Shown here: positions 29,132 to 37,636 of the stretch, piece after piece | Layout of the letters: the number at the start of each line of letters is the position of its first letter | Numbering within the stretch: position 1 is the first letter of the stretch | Source: Chelatococcus sp. YT9 | Lineage (GTDB): Bacteria; Pseudomonadota; Alphaproteobacteria; Rhizobiales; Beijerinckiaceae | Length of the DNA stretch: 64,000 bases | Direction of reading: 5' to 3' | Assembly: GCF_018398315.1 (NCBI RefSeq) | Contig: NZ_JAHBRW010000002.1 | Coordinates: forward strand, 1,844,637-1,908,636 | Notes under the pieces: generated by a model | Databases searched by the model: none | Told to the model about the DNA's origin: nothing | What the model saw: the letters and a program-made list of their open reading frames with translations, nothing else | Position numbers and translations under genes: made by a program

Positions 29132-30334
29132 TCAAGCTTTGAGCAAGTCGCTCGCGATAATCAACCGCCGGATCTCTTGCGACCCTGCCGCAATCTCCAT
29201 CACTTTCGTGGTCCGGTACAGGCGATTCACCTCCGTATCCCGCATATATCCGGATCCGCCATGGATCTGCACGGCCTCGTCCATGACAAATTTTCCCGCC
29301 TCCGCTGCCTGGAAGAGAGCGGCTGCGGCAAGCCTGTGGACGCGCCCCCGACCCAGATCCGTCTCCGGAGTGGACCCGCAGATGTCAAGGACACGGTAGA
29401 CAAACGTGCGAGCACTTTCCAAGGCGATATACATCTCGGCCAATTTGGCCTGTATCATTTGAAAGGAACCGATCGGCTTCCCGAACTGCACGCGCAGTTT
29501 CGCGTGGTCAATGGCCAGATCAAGCGCACGACGCGCAGGTCCAATGCAGAGCATCGCCGACATGACCCGCTCCAGGTCCAGCCCGCTGTGCATGATGATA
29601 TGGCCGTCATTTTCTCGGCCGACCCTGTTGGCAACCGGAACCTTGCAATCCTCGAACAGTAATTCCCCGGTTGGACTGCCGCGGAACCCCATCTTATCGA
29701 GCTTCTGGGCCACGCCAAAGCCGGGCGTGTCCTTCTCCACGATCAACGCGGAAATGCCCTTGGACGGGCCCAATGTAGGATCGGTTCGCGCGTAAGTTAG
29801 CACGATATCGGCAATCGGCCCGTTGGTTATAAACATCTTTGAGCCGTTAACGACATAGTGGTCTCCGGCGCGCCGGGCACTCGTCTTCATCGAGCCGAGG
29901 GCGTCGGAACCGGCGCCCGGCTCCGTCATACCGAGAGCGCCAATGATGTCCCCCTTGCAGAGGCCGGGCAGAAAACGCCGCCGCTGCTCTTCATTGCCAT
30001 TGCGATAGAGATTGTCGATGACAAGATTGTCGGCATTGAGCCAACTGAATGCGAATGCCGGGTTCCAATAGGCCATGACTTCGCAGATGAGGCCCGAGGA
30101 AAGGTAATCGAGCCCCTGCCCCCCGTAATCCTCAGGAACCGTGGTTCCGAGGTAGCCCATCCCCGCCACGTCCCGAAAGATATCGCCGGGCCACCACTCC
30201 TCGTCGTCCATCCGCTGTTGCAATGGAAAGAGTGTTGCTCGAAAATAGTCGCTCGCATGCTCGCATAGCTGGACCTGCTCGTCCGTCAAGCCGAATTGCT
30301 GCCCGAGACGGAACTCGTCGAACCCGCCCGCCAT
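29132..30334 (-). CDS. Acyl-CoA dehydrogenase, isovaleryl-CoA dehydrogenase-like
   Basis: The 400-residue flavoprotein has ALGMTEPGAGSDALGSMKTSA near residue 133, FITNGPIADIVLTYA and IHGGSGYMRDTEVNRLYR near the C-terminus. The usual YEGT base position reads IAAGSQEIR, without Glu, while GLDLERVMSAM near residue 240 places a Glu where isovaleryl-CoA dehydrogenase has its base. The substrate is therefore probably branched or alicyclic. It lies between the SDR and TetR genes in a minus-strand run. Confidence 0.88.
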   Translation of the reverse strand: MAGGFDEFRLGQQFGLTDEQVQLCEHASDYFRATLFPLQQRMDDEEWWPGDIFRDVAGMGYLGTTVPEDYGGQGLDYLSSGLICEVMAYWNPAFAFSWLNADNLVIDNLYRNGNEEQRRRFLPGLCKGDIIGALGMTEPGAGSDALGSMKTSARRAGDHYVVNGSKMFITNGPIADIVLTYARTDPTLGPSKGISALIVEKDTPGFGVAQKLDKMGFRGSPTGELLFEDCKVPVANRVGRENDGHIIMHSGLDLERVMSAMLCIGPARRALDLAIDHAKLRVQFGKPIGSFQMIQAKLAEMYIALESARTFVYRVLDICGSTPETDLGRGRVHRLAAAALFQAAEAGKFVMDEAVQIHGGSGYMRDTEVNRLYRTTKVMEIAAGSQEIRRLIIASDLLKA

Positions 30335-30349
30335 TCGTCACATCTCCCC

Positions 30350-31150
30350 TTATCCGCTGATGAACTGTCCGCCATCGGCGGCCAGGGTGCGGCCGGTCAC
30401 ATAACTCGCCGCCGGCGACGCAAGAAAGGCGACGACCTGCGCCACCTCTGCCGCCGTGCCCATTCTGGACAAGGCGGACTGTGCTATGATCCGCTCTGCC
30501 GTCTCTCGTCCCCAATGACGGATGGCATCATGCCCCTGTTCGGTATCGGTCAATCCTGCAGCGACGGCATTCGCCCGGATGCCATGTCGCCCCTCCTCGC
30601 GGGCAATCACTCTGATCATGGCCTCGACGCCGGCCTTCGCAGCCGCGCTCTGGCCTGAGAACGGCGAAGCGGCCCGCGCCGAAATGGACGTAATCGCGAC
30701 GATATTCCCGCTACGTTGATTATGCATGATCTTGAGCACGGGACTGACGACATTAAAAAAGCCGTTCAGGTCGTTGTCGAGATAGGCACGCCAATCATCC
30801 GACTGCATGTCGCGTATGGGCGCCCACTGTGTCCTCGCTCCGGCGCTATGCACCAGGAGGTCCAAGCGCGGATCGCCGGTGAGCCGGCCGATCAGCGTTG
30901 CGACCAGATCTGCATCACGGATGTCGGCCTTGAGCAGCTGAGCCTTCGCTCCAAGCTGCACAATGTCCCGCGCCACGGCGTCGGCCGCCGCCTCGTCCTG
31001 GCGATACATCACCGCCACCGTTTGGAAACTGGGCGCCAACGCCAGACACACGGCCCTACCGATACCGCGCGTGCCGCCTACGACAAGGGCCGTTCCATCG
31101 CGCCGTGCCCCTTGCTCCCTCACTCCTTCTGCGGATCGCGTATGGGTCAT
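30350..31150 (-). CDS. SDR-family protein lacking the catalytic tyrosine
   Basis: The 266-residue protein has the SDR cofactor motif GGTRGIGRAVCLAL near residue 25, HSAGA near residue 101 and the ending SYVTGRTLAADGGQFISG. The active site is altered: Ser155 and Lys172 are present, but the residue at the Tyr position (Ser155-x12-X-x3-Lys172) is Ser168, read from an AGC codon at 30647-30649. Its start overlaps the stop of the SnoaL-like gene by four bases. It may have lost redox activity or use a different mechanism. SDR membership is clear; the reaction is not. Confidence 0.82.
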   Translation of the reverse strand: MTHTRSAEGVREQGARRDGTALVVGGTRGIGRAVCLALAPSFQTVAVMYRQDEAAADAVARDIVQLGAKAQLLKADIRDADLVATLIGRLTGDPRLDLLVHSAGARTQWAPIRDMQSDDWRAYLDNDLNGFFNVVSPVLKIMHNQRSGNIVAITSISARAASPFSGQSAAAKAGVEAMIRVIAREEGRHGIRANAVAAGLTDTEQGHDAIRHWGRETAERIIAQSALSRMGTAAEVAQVVAFLASPAASYVTGRTLAADGGQFISG

Positions 31151-31653
31151 GAAACGGGTCCCCTGGCGTCGTCGGAAATCGCGCGTCCGAGTACCCGCAC
31201 CTCATCGGCCTTGGTGTTGATAACATCCGCGAACTCTGGCGCCACCATGGTAACCACTGGCCTCCGCGATGAGAACTTCCAGCTCCCTTCCGTTCTCCGA
31301 AACGTATCGTGATATGTCACCAGAATGACGGGCGCTTGCAAGCGCGGCGTTTCGGACGACGGCAGCGCATAGAACAACGTGACATAACAGATACCACTCG
31401 CGGTACTCTCGTCGTGGAGCTCTATAAGGCTGTTGGTGAGCAGGTGCCGCACGATGGGATACGGAGACTTGCTCCGAAGGTAGGTGCAGATTTCGTCTTT
31501 TCCGCTGAAGGTCGTCTTTAGATGATGCCAGACTGCATCTTCAGTGAACATCAACTCGATCTCGCTGTAACGGCAGCTGTCGATCTTGATGTGGAACTCG
31601 ATACACAGGCGCTGGCAGGCCTGCTCGGCGAGCAAACGCTGGAGATCATCCAT
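31147..31653 (-). CDS. SnoaL/NTF2-like small protein
   Basis: The 168-residue protein has a cone-shaped NTF2-like fold pattern: an N-terminal helix (LLAEQACQRLCIEFHIKID), ELMFTEDAVWHH, HLLTNSLIEL and a final VTYHDTFRRTEGSWKFSSRR. Relatives include SnoaL-like cyclases and isomerases and the small subunits of ring-hydroxylating dioxygenases. The ATG at 31653 with a GGGAG Shine-Dalgarno is preferred over a GTG at 31671. It lies between the monooxygenase and SDR genes with overlapping ends, suggesting the three act on the same compound. Confidence 0.7.
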   Translation of the reverse strand: MDDLQRLLAEQACQRLCIEFHIKIDSCRYSEIELMFTEDAVWHHLKTTFSGKDEICTYLRSKSPYPIVRHLLTNSLIELHDESTASGICYVTLFYALPSSETPRLQAPVILVTYHDTFRRTEGSWKFSSRRPVVTMVAPEFADVINTKADEVRVLGRAISDDARGPVS

Positions 31654-31667
31654 AGGTGAGTTCTCCC

Positions 31668-33368
31668 TCACGACGTAAACCCCACGGTCGGATCTTCCGG
31701 CGACGCGTTCAGCGCCGTCTCGCTCGCCAGACCCTTGTCAAAGACGAAGCCGGGATAACCTCGCGCGGCCACCCTGTCACAGTGCCGGACATAGCGATCA
31801 AAGCCTCCCACATAGGGCACGTAATAGCGACTCTGATCGTCCTCGTTGACGTGAACCATGTAGTTCTTCGTGTTAAAGCGAAGAAGCGGGCGAGCCAGAT
31901 CGTTCACATGTTCCCGCCAGGCCTGCTGCGCCTCTTGCGTCGCGGTCACCGTACGATGGCCATGACGAGCCATGTACGTCATGAGATCTGCCACCCAGTC
32001 CACATGATGCTCATTGGCGATGAACAAATTGGCCAGGACCGCGGGACTACCAGGGCCTGTCAGAACAAACAGGTTGGGGAAATCCGCCACTGCTATGCCA
32101 AGGTACGCTTGGGGCCCTCGCGTCCAGCTGTCAGCGAGCCGCGCGCCTTCATCGTTGCGGATGTCGATCTGGTTCAATTGGCCACTGAACGCCTCGAAGC
32201 CGAGCGCGAAAACGAGAAGGTCGATCTCGTAGTCTCGCTTTGTTGTGCGAAGCCCGTTCTCGTAGAGACATACGGCGGGCTCATCGGCCAGATCAACCAG
32301 CGTAACGTTGGATCGATTGTAAGTTTCATAATAGTCAATGTCGACGCAAAGCCGGCGGGTACCGATCGGATAGGAAGTTGGCATGAGTTTCGCCGCGACA
32401 GTCGGATCCTTGACGGCCTCTCTGACCTTATTCCTGACGAAGGAGGAAACAATCTCATTTGCTTCAGGATCCACGTTCTGGTCGCAAAAGACGCTGGTCA
32501 TGGAATGGCCGCCTGTTTGCCAGGCTCGCTCAAGTTCCGCCAGTTGCTCGGCTTCTCGCAGACTTTTCGCCGCGCGTCCGTCCCGCATATGGGACCCGAT
32601 TTTCATATGTGTGCCGACCGGCGTTGATAGTAGATACGCCCGCGCCGCAGGAACATCCTCACGAATACGAGCGATCAACGCATCATCGACTGGGCTGTTT
32701 TGTGCCGGAACGGAATAATTGGCAGTACGCTGGAAAACTATCAGGTGGTCCGCCACGCGCGCAATAGCAGGAACACATTGGATGCCGGAAGACCCGGTGC
32801 CGACGAGCCCCACACGGCGCCCTTTGAGACGCACCTCGCGAGGCCATTGAGAGCTCTGAACCCACTCGCCTTTGAAATCATCGAGACCCGGGAAGTCCGG
32901 CTTTCGCGCGGCAGATAGGTTGCCGGTCGCCATCACCAGAAAACGACATGTCAGCCGGACGTCGTTAGCGGCTGTCAAGTGCCAGCTATTCGAATGCCAA
33001 TGCGCCGAGACCAGGCGGGTCCCGAATTCTATCTTGTTGCGGAGATCAAACCGATCTGCAACGTGATTAAGATATCGTAATATTTCCGGCTGACTGGCAT
33101 AGCGTTCGGTCCAATTCCACTCCTGGAACAGCTCGGGCGAAAAATAATAGCAATAGTCGATGCTTTCGACATCGACGCGAGCGCCGGGATACTGATTGTG
33201 ATACCATACACCACCCACTTCCGGTGCCATTTCCAGGCCGCGGACCGAAAATCCTAACTGCGCTAGCTTATGGATCGCATAAAGCCCCCCTATTCCCGCC
33301 CCGACTACAACGACATCAAAATCCGGCTCACTGCGGTGCGCGCCGTCGATGGCGGGCTTACTCTCCAT
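31668..33368 (-). CDS. Flavin-containing monooxygenase, Baeyer-Villiger type
   Basis: The 566-residue FAD/NADPH enzyme starts with VVVGAGIGGLYAIHKL near residue 20, then GGVWYHNQYPGARVD near residue 52, which matches the first Baeyer-Villiger motif, and a second Rossmann motif VGLVGTGSSGIQ near residue 186. The classical fingerprint FxGxxxHxxxW(P/D) reads FKGEWVQSSQWP at residues 165-176, with Gln171 in place of His. It probably inserts oxygen beside a ketone to give an ester or lactone. It is the promoter-proximal gene of the minus-strand run and is divergent from the Liv-type transporter. Confidence 0.85.
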   Translation of the reverse strand: MESKPAIDGAHRSEPDFDVVVVGAGIGGLYAIHKLAQLGFSVRGLEMAPEVGGVWYHNQYPGARVDVESIDYCYYFSPELFQEWNWTERYASQPEILRYLNHVADRFDLRNKIEFGTRLVSAHWHSNSWHLTAANDVRLTCRFLVMATGNLSAARKPDFPGLDDFKGEWVQSSQWPREVRLKGRRVGLVGTGSSGIQCVPAIARVADHLIVFQRTANYSVPAQNSPVDDALIARIREDVPAARAYLLSTPVGTHMKIGSHMRDGRAAKSLREAEQLAELERAWQTGGHSMTSVFCDQNVDPEANEIVSSFVRNKVREAVKDPTVAAKLMPTSYPIGTRRLCVDIDYYETYNRSNVTLVDLADEPAVCLYENGLRTTKRDYEIDLLVFALGFEAFSGQLNQIDIRNDEGARLADSWTRGPQAYLGIAVADFPNLFVLTGPGSPAVLANLFIANEHHVDWVADLMTYMARHGHRTVTATQEAQQAWREHVNDLARPLLRFNTKNYMVHVNEDDQSRYYVPYVGGFDRYVRHCDRVAARGYPGFVFDKGLASETALNASPEDPTVGFTS

Positions 33369-33698
33369 TTCGATCTCCAGCTAATAGGTCGAACCATTTA
33401 GGAGCGGGACCCACCCGGCCTGGCTTGAGCTGTCGCTCGCAGACAGCGGCGCTGCACTCCGCATCGCGTCGGAGCGATCAGTACGATGCGCTCCCATATT
33501 TCTAATGATAGTTCGAAAAATTGCAAGCACAATCCAGGTGCATGCGTCCGCCCATTCCCGTGGAGGTTCGCATCATCACGATCATGGGCCAAGTCACCTT
33601 GACGAAATATTCTAACAACTGTACAAAAATGCATCGACCAGCGAACACGTCATCAGGCGTCGGCCGACCAATAATAACGGATCCACGGGAGGGGTAAT
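33369..33698. other. Divergent promoter region between the monooxygenase and transporter operons
   Basis: No gene is seen in these 330 bases. They contain the promoter-operator at 33599-33627 reading toward the transporter, and a weaker resemblance to the same operator, CTAATGATAGTTCG at 33502-33515, that could serve the monooxygenase side. A GGGAGGGG Shine-Dalgarno stands before 33699. Confidence 0.5.
33599..33627 (+). promoter_or_regulatory. Promoter with embedded TetR-like operator for the Liv-type transporter
   Basis: A -35 TTGACG (33599-33604), a 17-base spacer and a -10 TACAAA (33622-33627) flank CTAACAACTGTACA (33612-33625). The block from ATTCTAACAA to TGTACAAAAAT differs by a single base from the one before the acyl-CoA synthetase at 21392-21421, on the opposite strand and 12 kb away. 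Confidence 0.6.
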
Positions 33699-34952
33699 AT
33701 GGCTGTCCAAGCGGTAAAAGCATATCCTGGACGTGACGCCGCGCGGCACATCCCAATGTCTGGCTTCCGGAACCTGGTGAAAGCCGGCACGGTTGTGGCA
33801 TCCGTCCTTGCGGCGATCGCCACAATCGGCGGAGCGTCAGCAGAAGACGTCATCAAACTAGGGCTTCTTCCTTCGACAACCGGCCCCGGTGCTGCAAACG
33901 GCGCCGCAATGACTGCGGGCGTCGAGCTCGCAGTCGCAGAGATCAACAAGGCCGGCGGTGTCATCGGACGGCAGATCAAGATCATTCGTGGCGACACACA
34001 GTCCAATCCGACGACAGCGGCCGGCGAAGCACGTCGATTGATCGACCGCGAAGGCGTTCAGATCTTGATCGGTCCAGCCATCAGTCAGGAGGCGGTCCCC
34101 GCCGTTGAAGTCGCGACCGCCGGCAAGATCGTGCAAGTCACCAACGCCGGCACAACGGCGCTGACACCCAAGGTCGGCCCCTATCATTTCTCCTTCAACA
34201 CCGATATAGCGTCAGCCGCGAAGATCATCGTTGATACCCTGAAGGATATGGGTATTCAGCGCGTTGGGCTTCTCGCCGATGATGGCGGCCAGTCCCGATC
34301 CGGTGTCGCCGCCATCAAGGCCAATGCAGCTGCAGCAGGCTTACAGATCACCGGCGAGCAGGAATACCACTTCCGCGCTGATGATCTCTCACCCCAAATT
34401 CTATCACTCCGCGGGGCCAAGCCCGAGGCGGTCATCTTCTTCACGAGTTCTGTTGAGGATGGTGCAAAAATGCTGAAAACGCTCGGGGAGATTGGTTGGC
34501 AGCCGAAGGTATTCGGTGCAACTGCCATCTCCGTTTTCGCGCCAGCCATCGTCCGTTCGACCGGTCCAGACGCCTTCGCGAATGTCTACAGCGTGGCCTA
34601 TCGCGGCATGACTTACTGCAGCGGCGACGCCGAGGGCGCTAACAAATATGCACAGTTTGCCAAGGCTCTCGCAGAGTTTATGCCCAGGTCCGATAAGTTA
34701 TCCGTCAGCTTGGCCAGCGAATACTATGACGCGGTGAAGCTTCTTGCGGCCGGAATCGCAGCTACGGGAGGCACCGACGGTGTTGCACTGGCGCGCTGGG
34801 TGGAAACCAAGGGCTGGGAGGTTCCTCTCATTCACGGCTCCATCTCCCCGAGCAGCGAGAGCCACTTCCTTTTCGGAGACAAGGAACTCGCGATGGTAGA
34901 GCGCCCGCATGACGTACGTGTTGACGGACTGATGAAACGCCGCGGCTGCTAG
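33699..34952 (+). CDS. Branched-chain amino acid-type ABC transporter substrate-binding protein (LivK-like)
   Basis: The 417-residue periplasmic protein has a long N-terminal region with a hydrophobic signal (VVASVLAAIATIGGASA) cleaved near residue 48. GLLPSTTGPGAANGAAMTAGVELAVAEINKAGGVIGRQI and the DTQSNPTTAAGEARRLI segment are typical of the Peripla_BP_6 family. A second ATG at 33756 would shorten the leader. It starts a full Liv-type operon (two permease domains, two ATPases). In soil alphaproteobacteria such systems often import aromatic or alicyclic acids, which fits the divergent acyl-CoA genes and shared operator. Confidence 0.85.
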   Translation: MAVQAVKAYPGRDAARHIPMSGFRNLVKAGTVVASVLAAIATIGGASAEDVIKLGLLPSTTGPGAANGAAMTAGVELAVAEINKAGGVIGRQIKIIRGDTQSNPTTAAGEARRLIDREGVQILIGPAISQEAVPAVEVATAGKIVQVTNAGTTALTPKVGPYHFSFNTDIASAAKIIVDTLKDMGIQRVGLLADDGGQSRSGVAAIKANAAAAGLQITGEQEYHFRADDLSPQILSLRGAKPEAVIFFTSSVEDGAKMLKTLGEIGWQPKVFGATAISVFAPAIVRSTGPDAFANVYSVAYRGMTYCSGDAEGANKYAQFAKALAEFMPRSDKLSVSLASEYYDAVKLLAAGIAATGGTDGVALARWVETKGWEVPLIHGSISPSSESHFLFGDKELAMVERPHDVRVDGLMKRRGC

Positions 34953-35001
34953 CACCGCGTTCTTGGTCGCCGGGTCGGTCCGTGACGCGGGAGATGTCAC
35001 A

Positions 35002-35880
35002 ATGGATGAGATTTTCTTCATCGCCATTCGCGGCTTTGGCCTCGGCGCAGCCTTCGCTGCGATCGCCCTTAGTCTCAACGTCATCTACCGTGCCACTCAT
35101 ATTCTCAATTTCGCGCAGGGTGGAATGTTTGTGCTCGGTGGGCTGCTGGGCGTCCAGTTCTCCGAGGGCGGATATGGCACAGTTCACTGGATCATCGGGC
35201 TTTTAGTCAGTGGAGCCGCCATGGGTGTGCTGATGGCAATCCAAGGCGCCGTAACCCTTTGGCCGCTTCGACACTCCGCAGAGCAGCAATCCTGGCTCAT
35301 CACGACCTTATCCGTGTCCATCATTATCAGCGCACTGCTTTTGTTGACGTTGGGGCCATGGTCATCCGAGTTCGCAGGGAGGGTCCCCTCCTTTGGCCTA
35401 TTTGGCATGCTCACGCCCATGCCTTATCTTGTACTGCCAATACTTGCAGCTATCTGCTTTATCGGCCTTGCAATCTTCTACCGCCAATCGCTCACCGGCC
35501 TCGCGCTGAGTGCTATGTCTCAGGATCTTGAGGCTGCGGCAGCGGCGGGCCTGCGTGTACGTCGCCTGCAGGTCCTGTCATTTGCAATCGGTGGCATCGT
35601 GGTCGGCACGGCGGGCTATGCCGCTGCACCAATCATATCGATCGCTCCAGAGGCCGGTATCCGCTACGTCATTTCCGGCTTTGTAGTCGCGGTCGTCGGC
35701 GGTATCGGAAATATGACGGGCGCTTTGATTAGCGGGCCTGTTATCGGCGTCATTGCGGTGTTGGCAACATATCAGCTCGGCGGCCAGTTCCAGGGACTTG
35801 TGACAACTATCATTCTCACGCTGATACTCCTCCTCCGGCCGGGCGGCCTTTTCGGCGCGCATAGCGCGCGTCGCGTTTGA
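35002..35880 (+). CDS. Liv-type ABC transporter permease (LivH-like)
   Basis: The 292-residue inner-membrane protein has FGLGAAFAAIALSLNVIYRATHILNFAQGGMFVLGG at its start, the LivH hallmark, about eight membrane segments and the cytoplasmic loop AMSQDLEAAAAAGLRVRRLQ near residue 180. The ATG at 35002 with a GGGAG Shine-Dalgarno is preferred over a GTG 13 codons upstream. Confidence 0.88.
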   Translation: MDEIFFIAIRGFGLGAAFAAIALSLNVIYRATHILNFAQGGMFVLGGLLGVQFSEGGYGTVHWIIGLLVSGAAMGVLMAIQGAVTLWPLRHSAEQQSWLITTLSVSIIISALLLLTLGPWSSEFAGRVPSFGLFGMLTPMPYLVLPILAAICFIGLAIFYRQSLTGLALSAMSQDLEAAAAAGLRVRRLQVLSFAIGGIVVGTAGYAAAPIISIAPEAGIRYVISGFVVAVVGGIGNMTGALISGPVIGVIAVLATYQLGGQFQGLVTTIILTLILLLRPGGLFGAHSARRV

Positions 35881-35914
35881 TGAGATCTGCAGGAGCGGAA
35901 GGCAGTTTCGCGAC

Positions 35915-37636
35915 ATGTTCATGACACGCACAATCGAGAACGGTCAGCTTGCCTGCGTGCTTACCTGTGCTGTCCTGACCGGGGTTGTCCCGGATCTGGT
36001 CGGCAGCTCCTACTGGAGCTATAGTTTTCAATACGTAAACGTCCTCGTTGCGTTGGCTATAGTACAGAATTTTCTCCTGTACGATGCCAATCAGACTTCG
36101 TTTGGGCAAGGTGCGATCTTCGGGGTTGGTGCCTATGCCGCGGCCATGGCGATGACCAGCTATGGCCTGTATTGGCCCGCCGCGCTGCTATGTGCGGCCC
36201 TCGCTGGCTGCTTCGTCAGTATCATCTATGCAGTACCGGCGCTCCGGGTGCAGGGCTATTATCTAGGGTTCGTGACGCTCAGTGTCGCGATGGTCTTTCC
36301 CGAGATGCTTATGACGTTTGACGAATTTACAAATGGCGTCAACGGGATTTCGACCCCCGCGGGCACATGGAAGCAGCCTCTGCTGTTTAGCCTCACGCCC
36401 CTGTCACTGCTGTGCGCGGCCGTGGCTTGCGGCGCTGCTATCGCGCACGTCGCCTTGCGACGTTCGGCACTCGGGCGGAAGATTCGAGTCGCCGGCGCAA
36501 GCCCGGAGGCAGCCCAGACTCTCGGCATCCGTCCCGGTCTCGTGCGGAGCGCCGTGTTTTGCAGCACGGGCGCAACCATGGGCGCGATCGGTGCATTGTA
36601 TCCGCCGATCGTCGGCTTCGTGAGCCCCGCCGCATTCCACCTTGAGCTGTCCATTCTTCTATTTCTTGCCGTTATTGTCGGTGGGCGCGGACAAATTCTC
36701 GGGCCGCTTGCCGGTATATATATGCTTTACCTCGTGCCGAACGTCCTGTTGGTCGATCTCGTGGATTATCGGCTGCTAGCCTATGGCGTCATCGCGCTGC
36801 TGGTAATGCTGATGTTGCCTGATGGTCTTGTCGGCACGTTGGAGAGGCATCTCCGCACTTCTTCGCCAATCAACGGCTTGCGCTTCAGCATGGCGGACCT
36901 TCCCGTTTCTGGCGGCGATCCGGGTGCGAAGGGCCCGGCGATTTCCGTTGCGGCAGCCTGCAAATCGTTCGGCTCTGTTAAGGCGCTTGATGACGTGTGC
37001 CTCGACGTTGAGCGTGGCTGTATCGTGGGTCTAGTCGGAGCCAATGGTTCGGGTAAGACATCTCTGATCAATGCGATCACCGGTTTCAGCCAACTCGATA
37101 AAGGTAGCATCATCGTCCGCGATAGCGACATTTCCGCCAAGTCGCCAGCTGCCATAGCCAAGCTCGGTGTCATACGGACATTTCAGACACCGCGAATTTT
37201 CGGCTCGCTTACAGCGTGGGAGAACATTGCGATTGGCAGCGAAACGGTTGCAGCCGGAAAGCCTGCTCACGATATGCTGCCGGATCTGCATAGCCAACTG
37301 CGGAGCTTGCACACGGATGCCATACCGCATGGTCAGCGACGATCCATCGAGGTGCTACGCGCTTTCCTGACCAATGCAGACATCTTACTGTTGGATGAGC
37401 CAGCGGCGGGCCTCTCGAAGGAAGAACGCTCACAGCTGGCGATCTTGCTGCGACGGTTACGAGACGAAGCTCGGCGCACGATCGTCATCGTGGAGCACGA
37501 CCTTGATCTCGTCTGGCGCGTTGCTGACAAGATTGTCGCGATGGAGAACGGCCGTGTAGTCGCTCATGGCTCTCCCGGAGAAATGAGACAGCACAAGGAT
37601 ATAAAGAAGCTGTTCGTGAGTGTTGAACATGCTTGA
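35915..37636 (+). CDS. Liv-type ABC transporter permease-ATPase fusion (LivM-LivG)
   Basis: The 573-residue protein fuses a LivM permease domain (residues about 1-310, with NQTSFGQGAIFGVGAYAAA and the cytoplasmic loop GASPEAAQTLGIRPGLVRSA) to a LivG ATPase domain (about 340-573). The ATPase has Walker A GANGSGKTS near residue 378, a degenerate signature IPHGQRRSIEVLRA and Walker B ILLLDEPAAGL near residue 490. Fusing the two fixes one ATPase to one permease. Its stop overlaps the next gene by eight bases. Confidence 0.9.
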   Translation: MFMTRTIENGQLACVLTCAVLTGVVPDLVGSSYWSYSFQYVNVLVALAIVQNFLLYDANQTSFGQGAIFGVGAYAAAMAMTSYGLYWPAALLCAALAGCFVSIIYAVPALRVQGYYLGFVTLSVAMVFPEMLMTFDEFTNGVNGISTPAGTWKQPLLFSLTPLSLLCAAVACGAAIAHVALRRSALGRKIRVAGASPEAAQTLGIRPGLVRSAVFCSTGATMGAIGALYPPIVGFVSPAAFHLELSILLFLAVIVGGRGQILGPLAGIYMLYLVPNVLLVDLVDYRLLAYGVIALLVMLMLPDGLVGTLERHLRTSSPINGLRFSMADLPVSGGDPGAKGPAISVAAACKSFGSVKALDDVCLDVERGCIVGLVGANGSGKTSLINAITGFSQLDKGSIIVRDSDISAKSPAAIAKLGVIRTFQTPRIFGSLTAWENIAIGSETVAAGKPAHDMLPDLHSQLRSLHTDAIPHGQRRSIEVLRAFLTNADILLLDEPAAGLSKEERSQLAILLRRLRDEARRTIVIVEHDLDLVWRVADKIVAMENGRVVAHGSPGEMRQHKDIKKLFVSVEHA

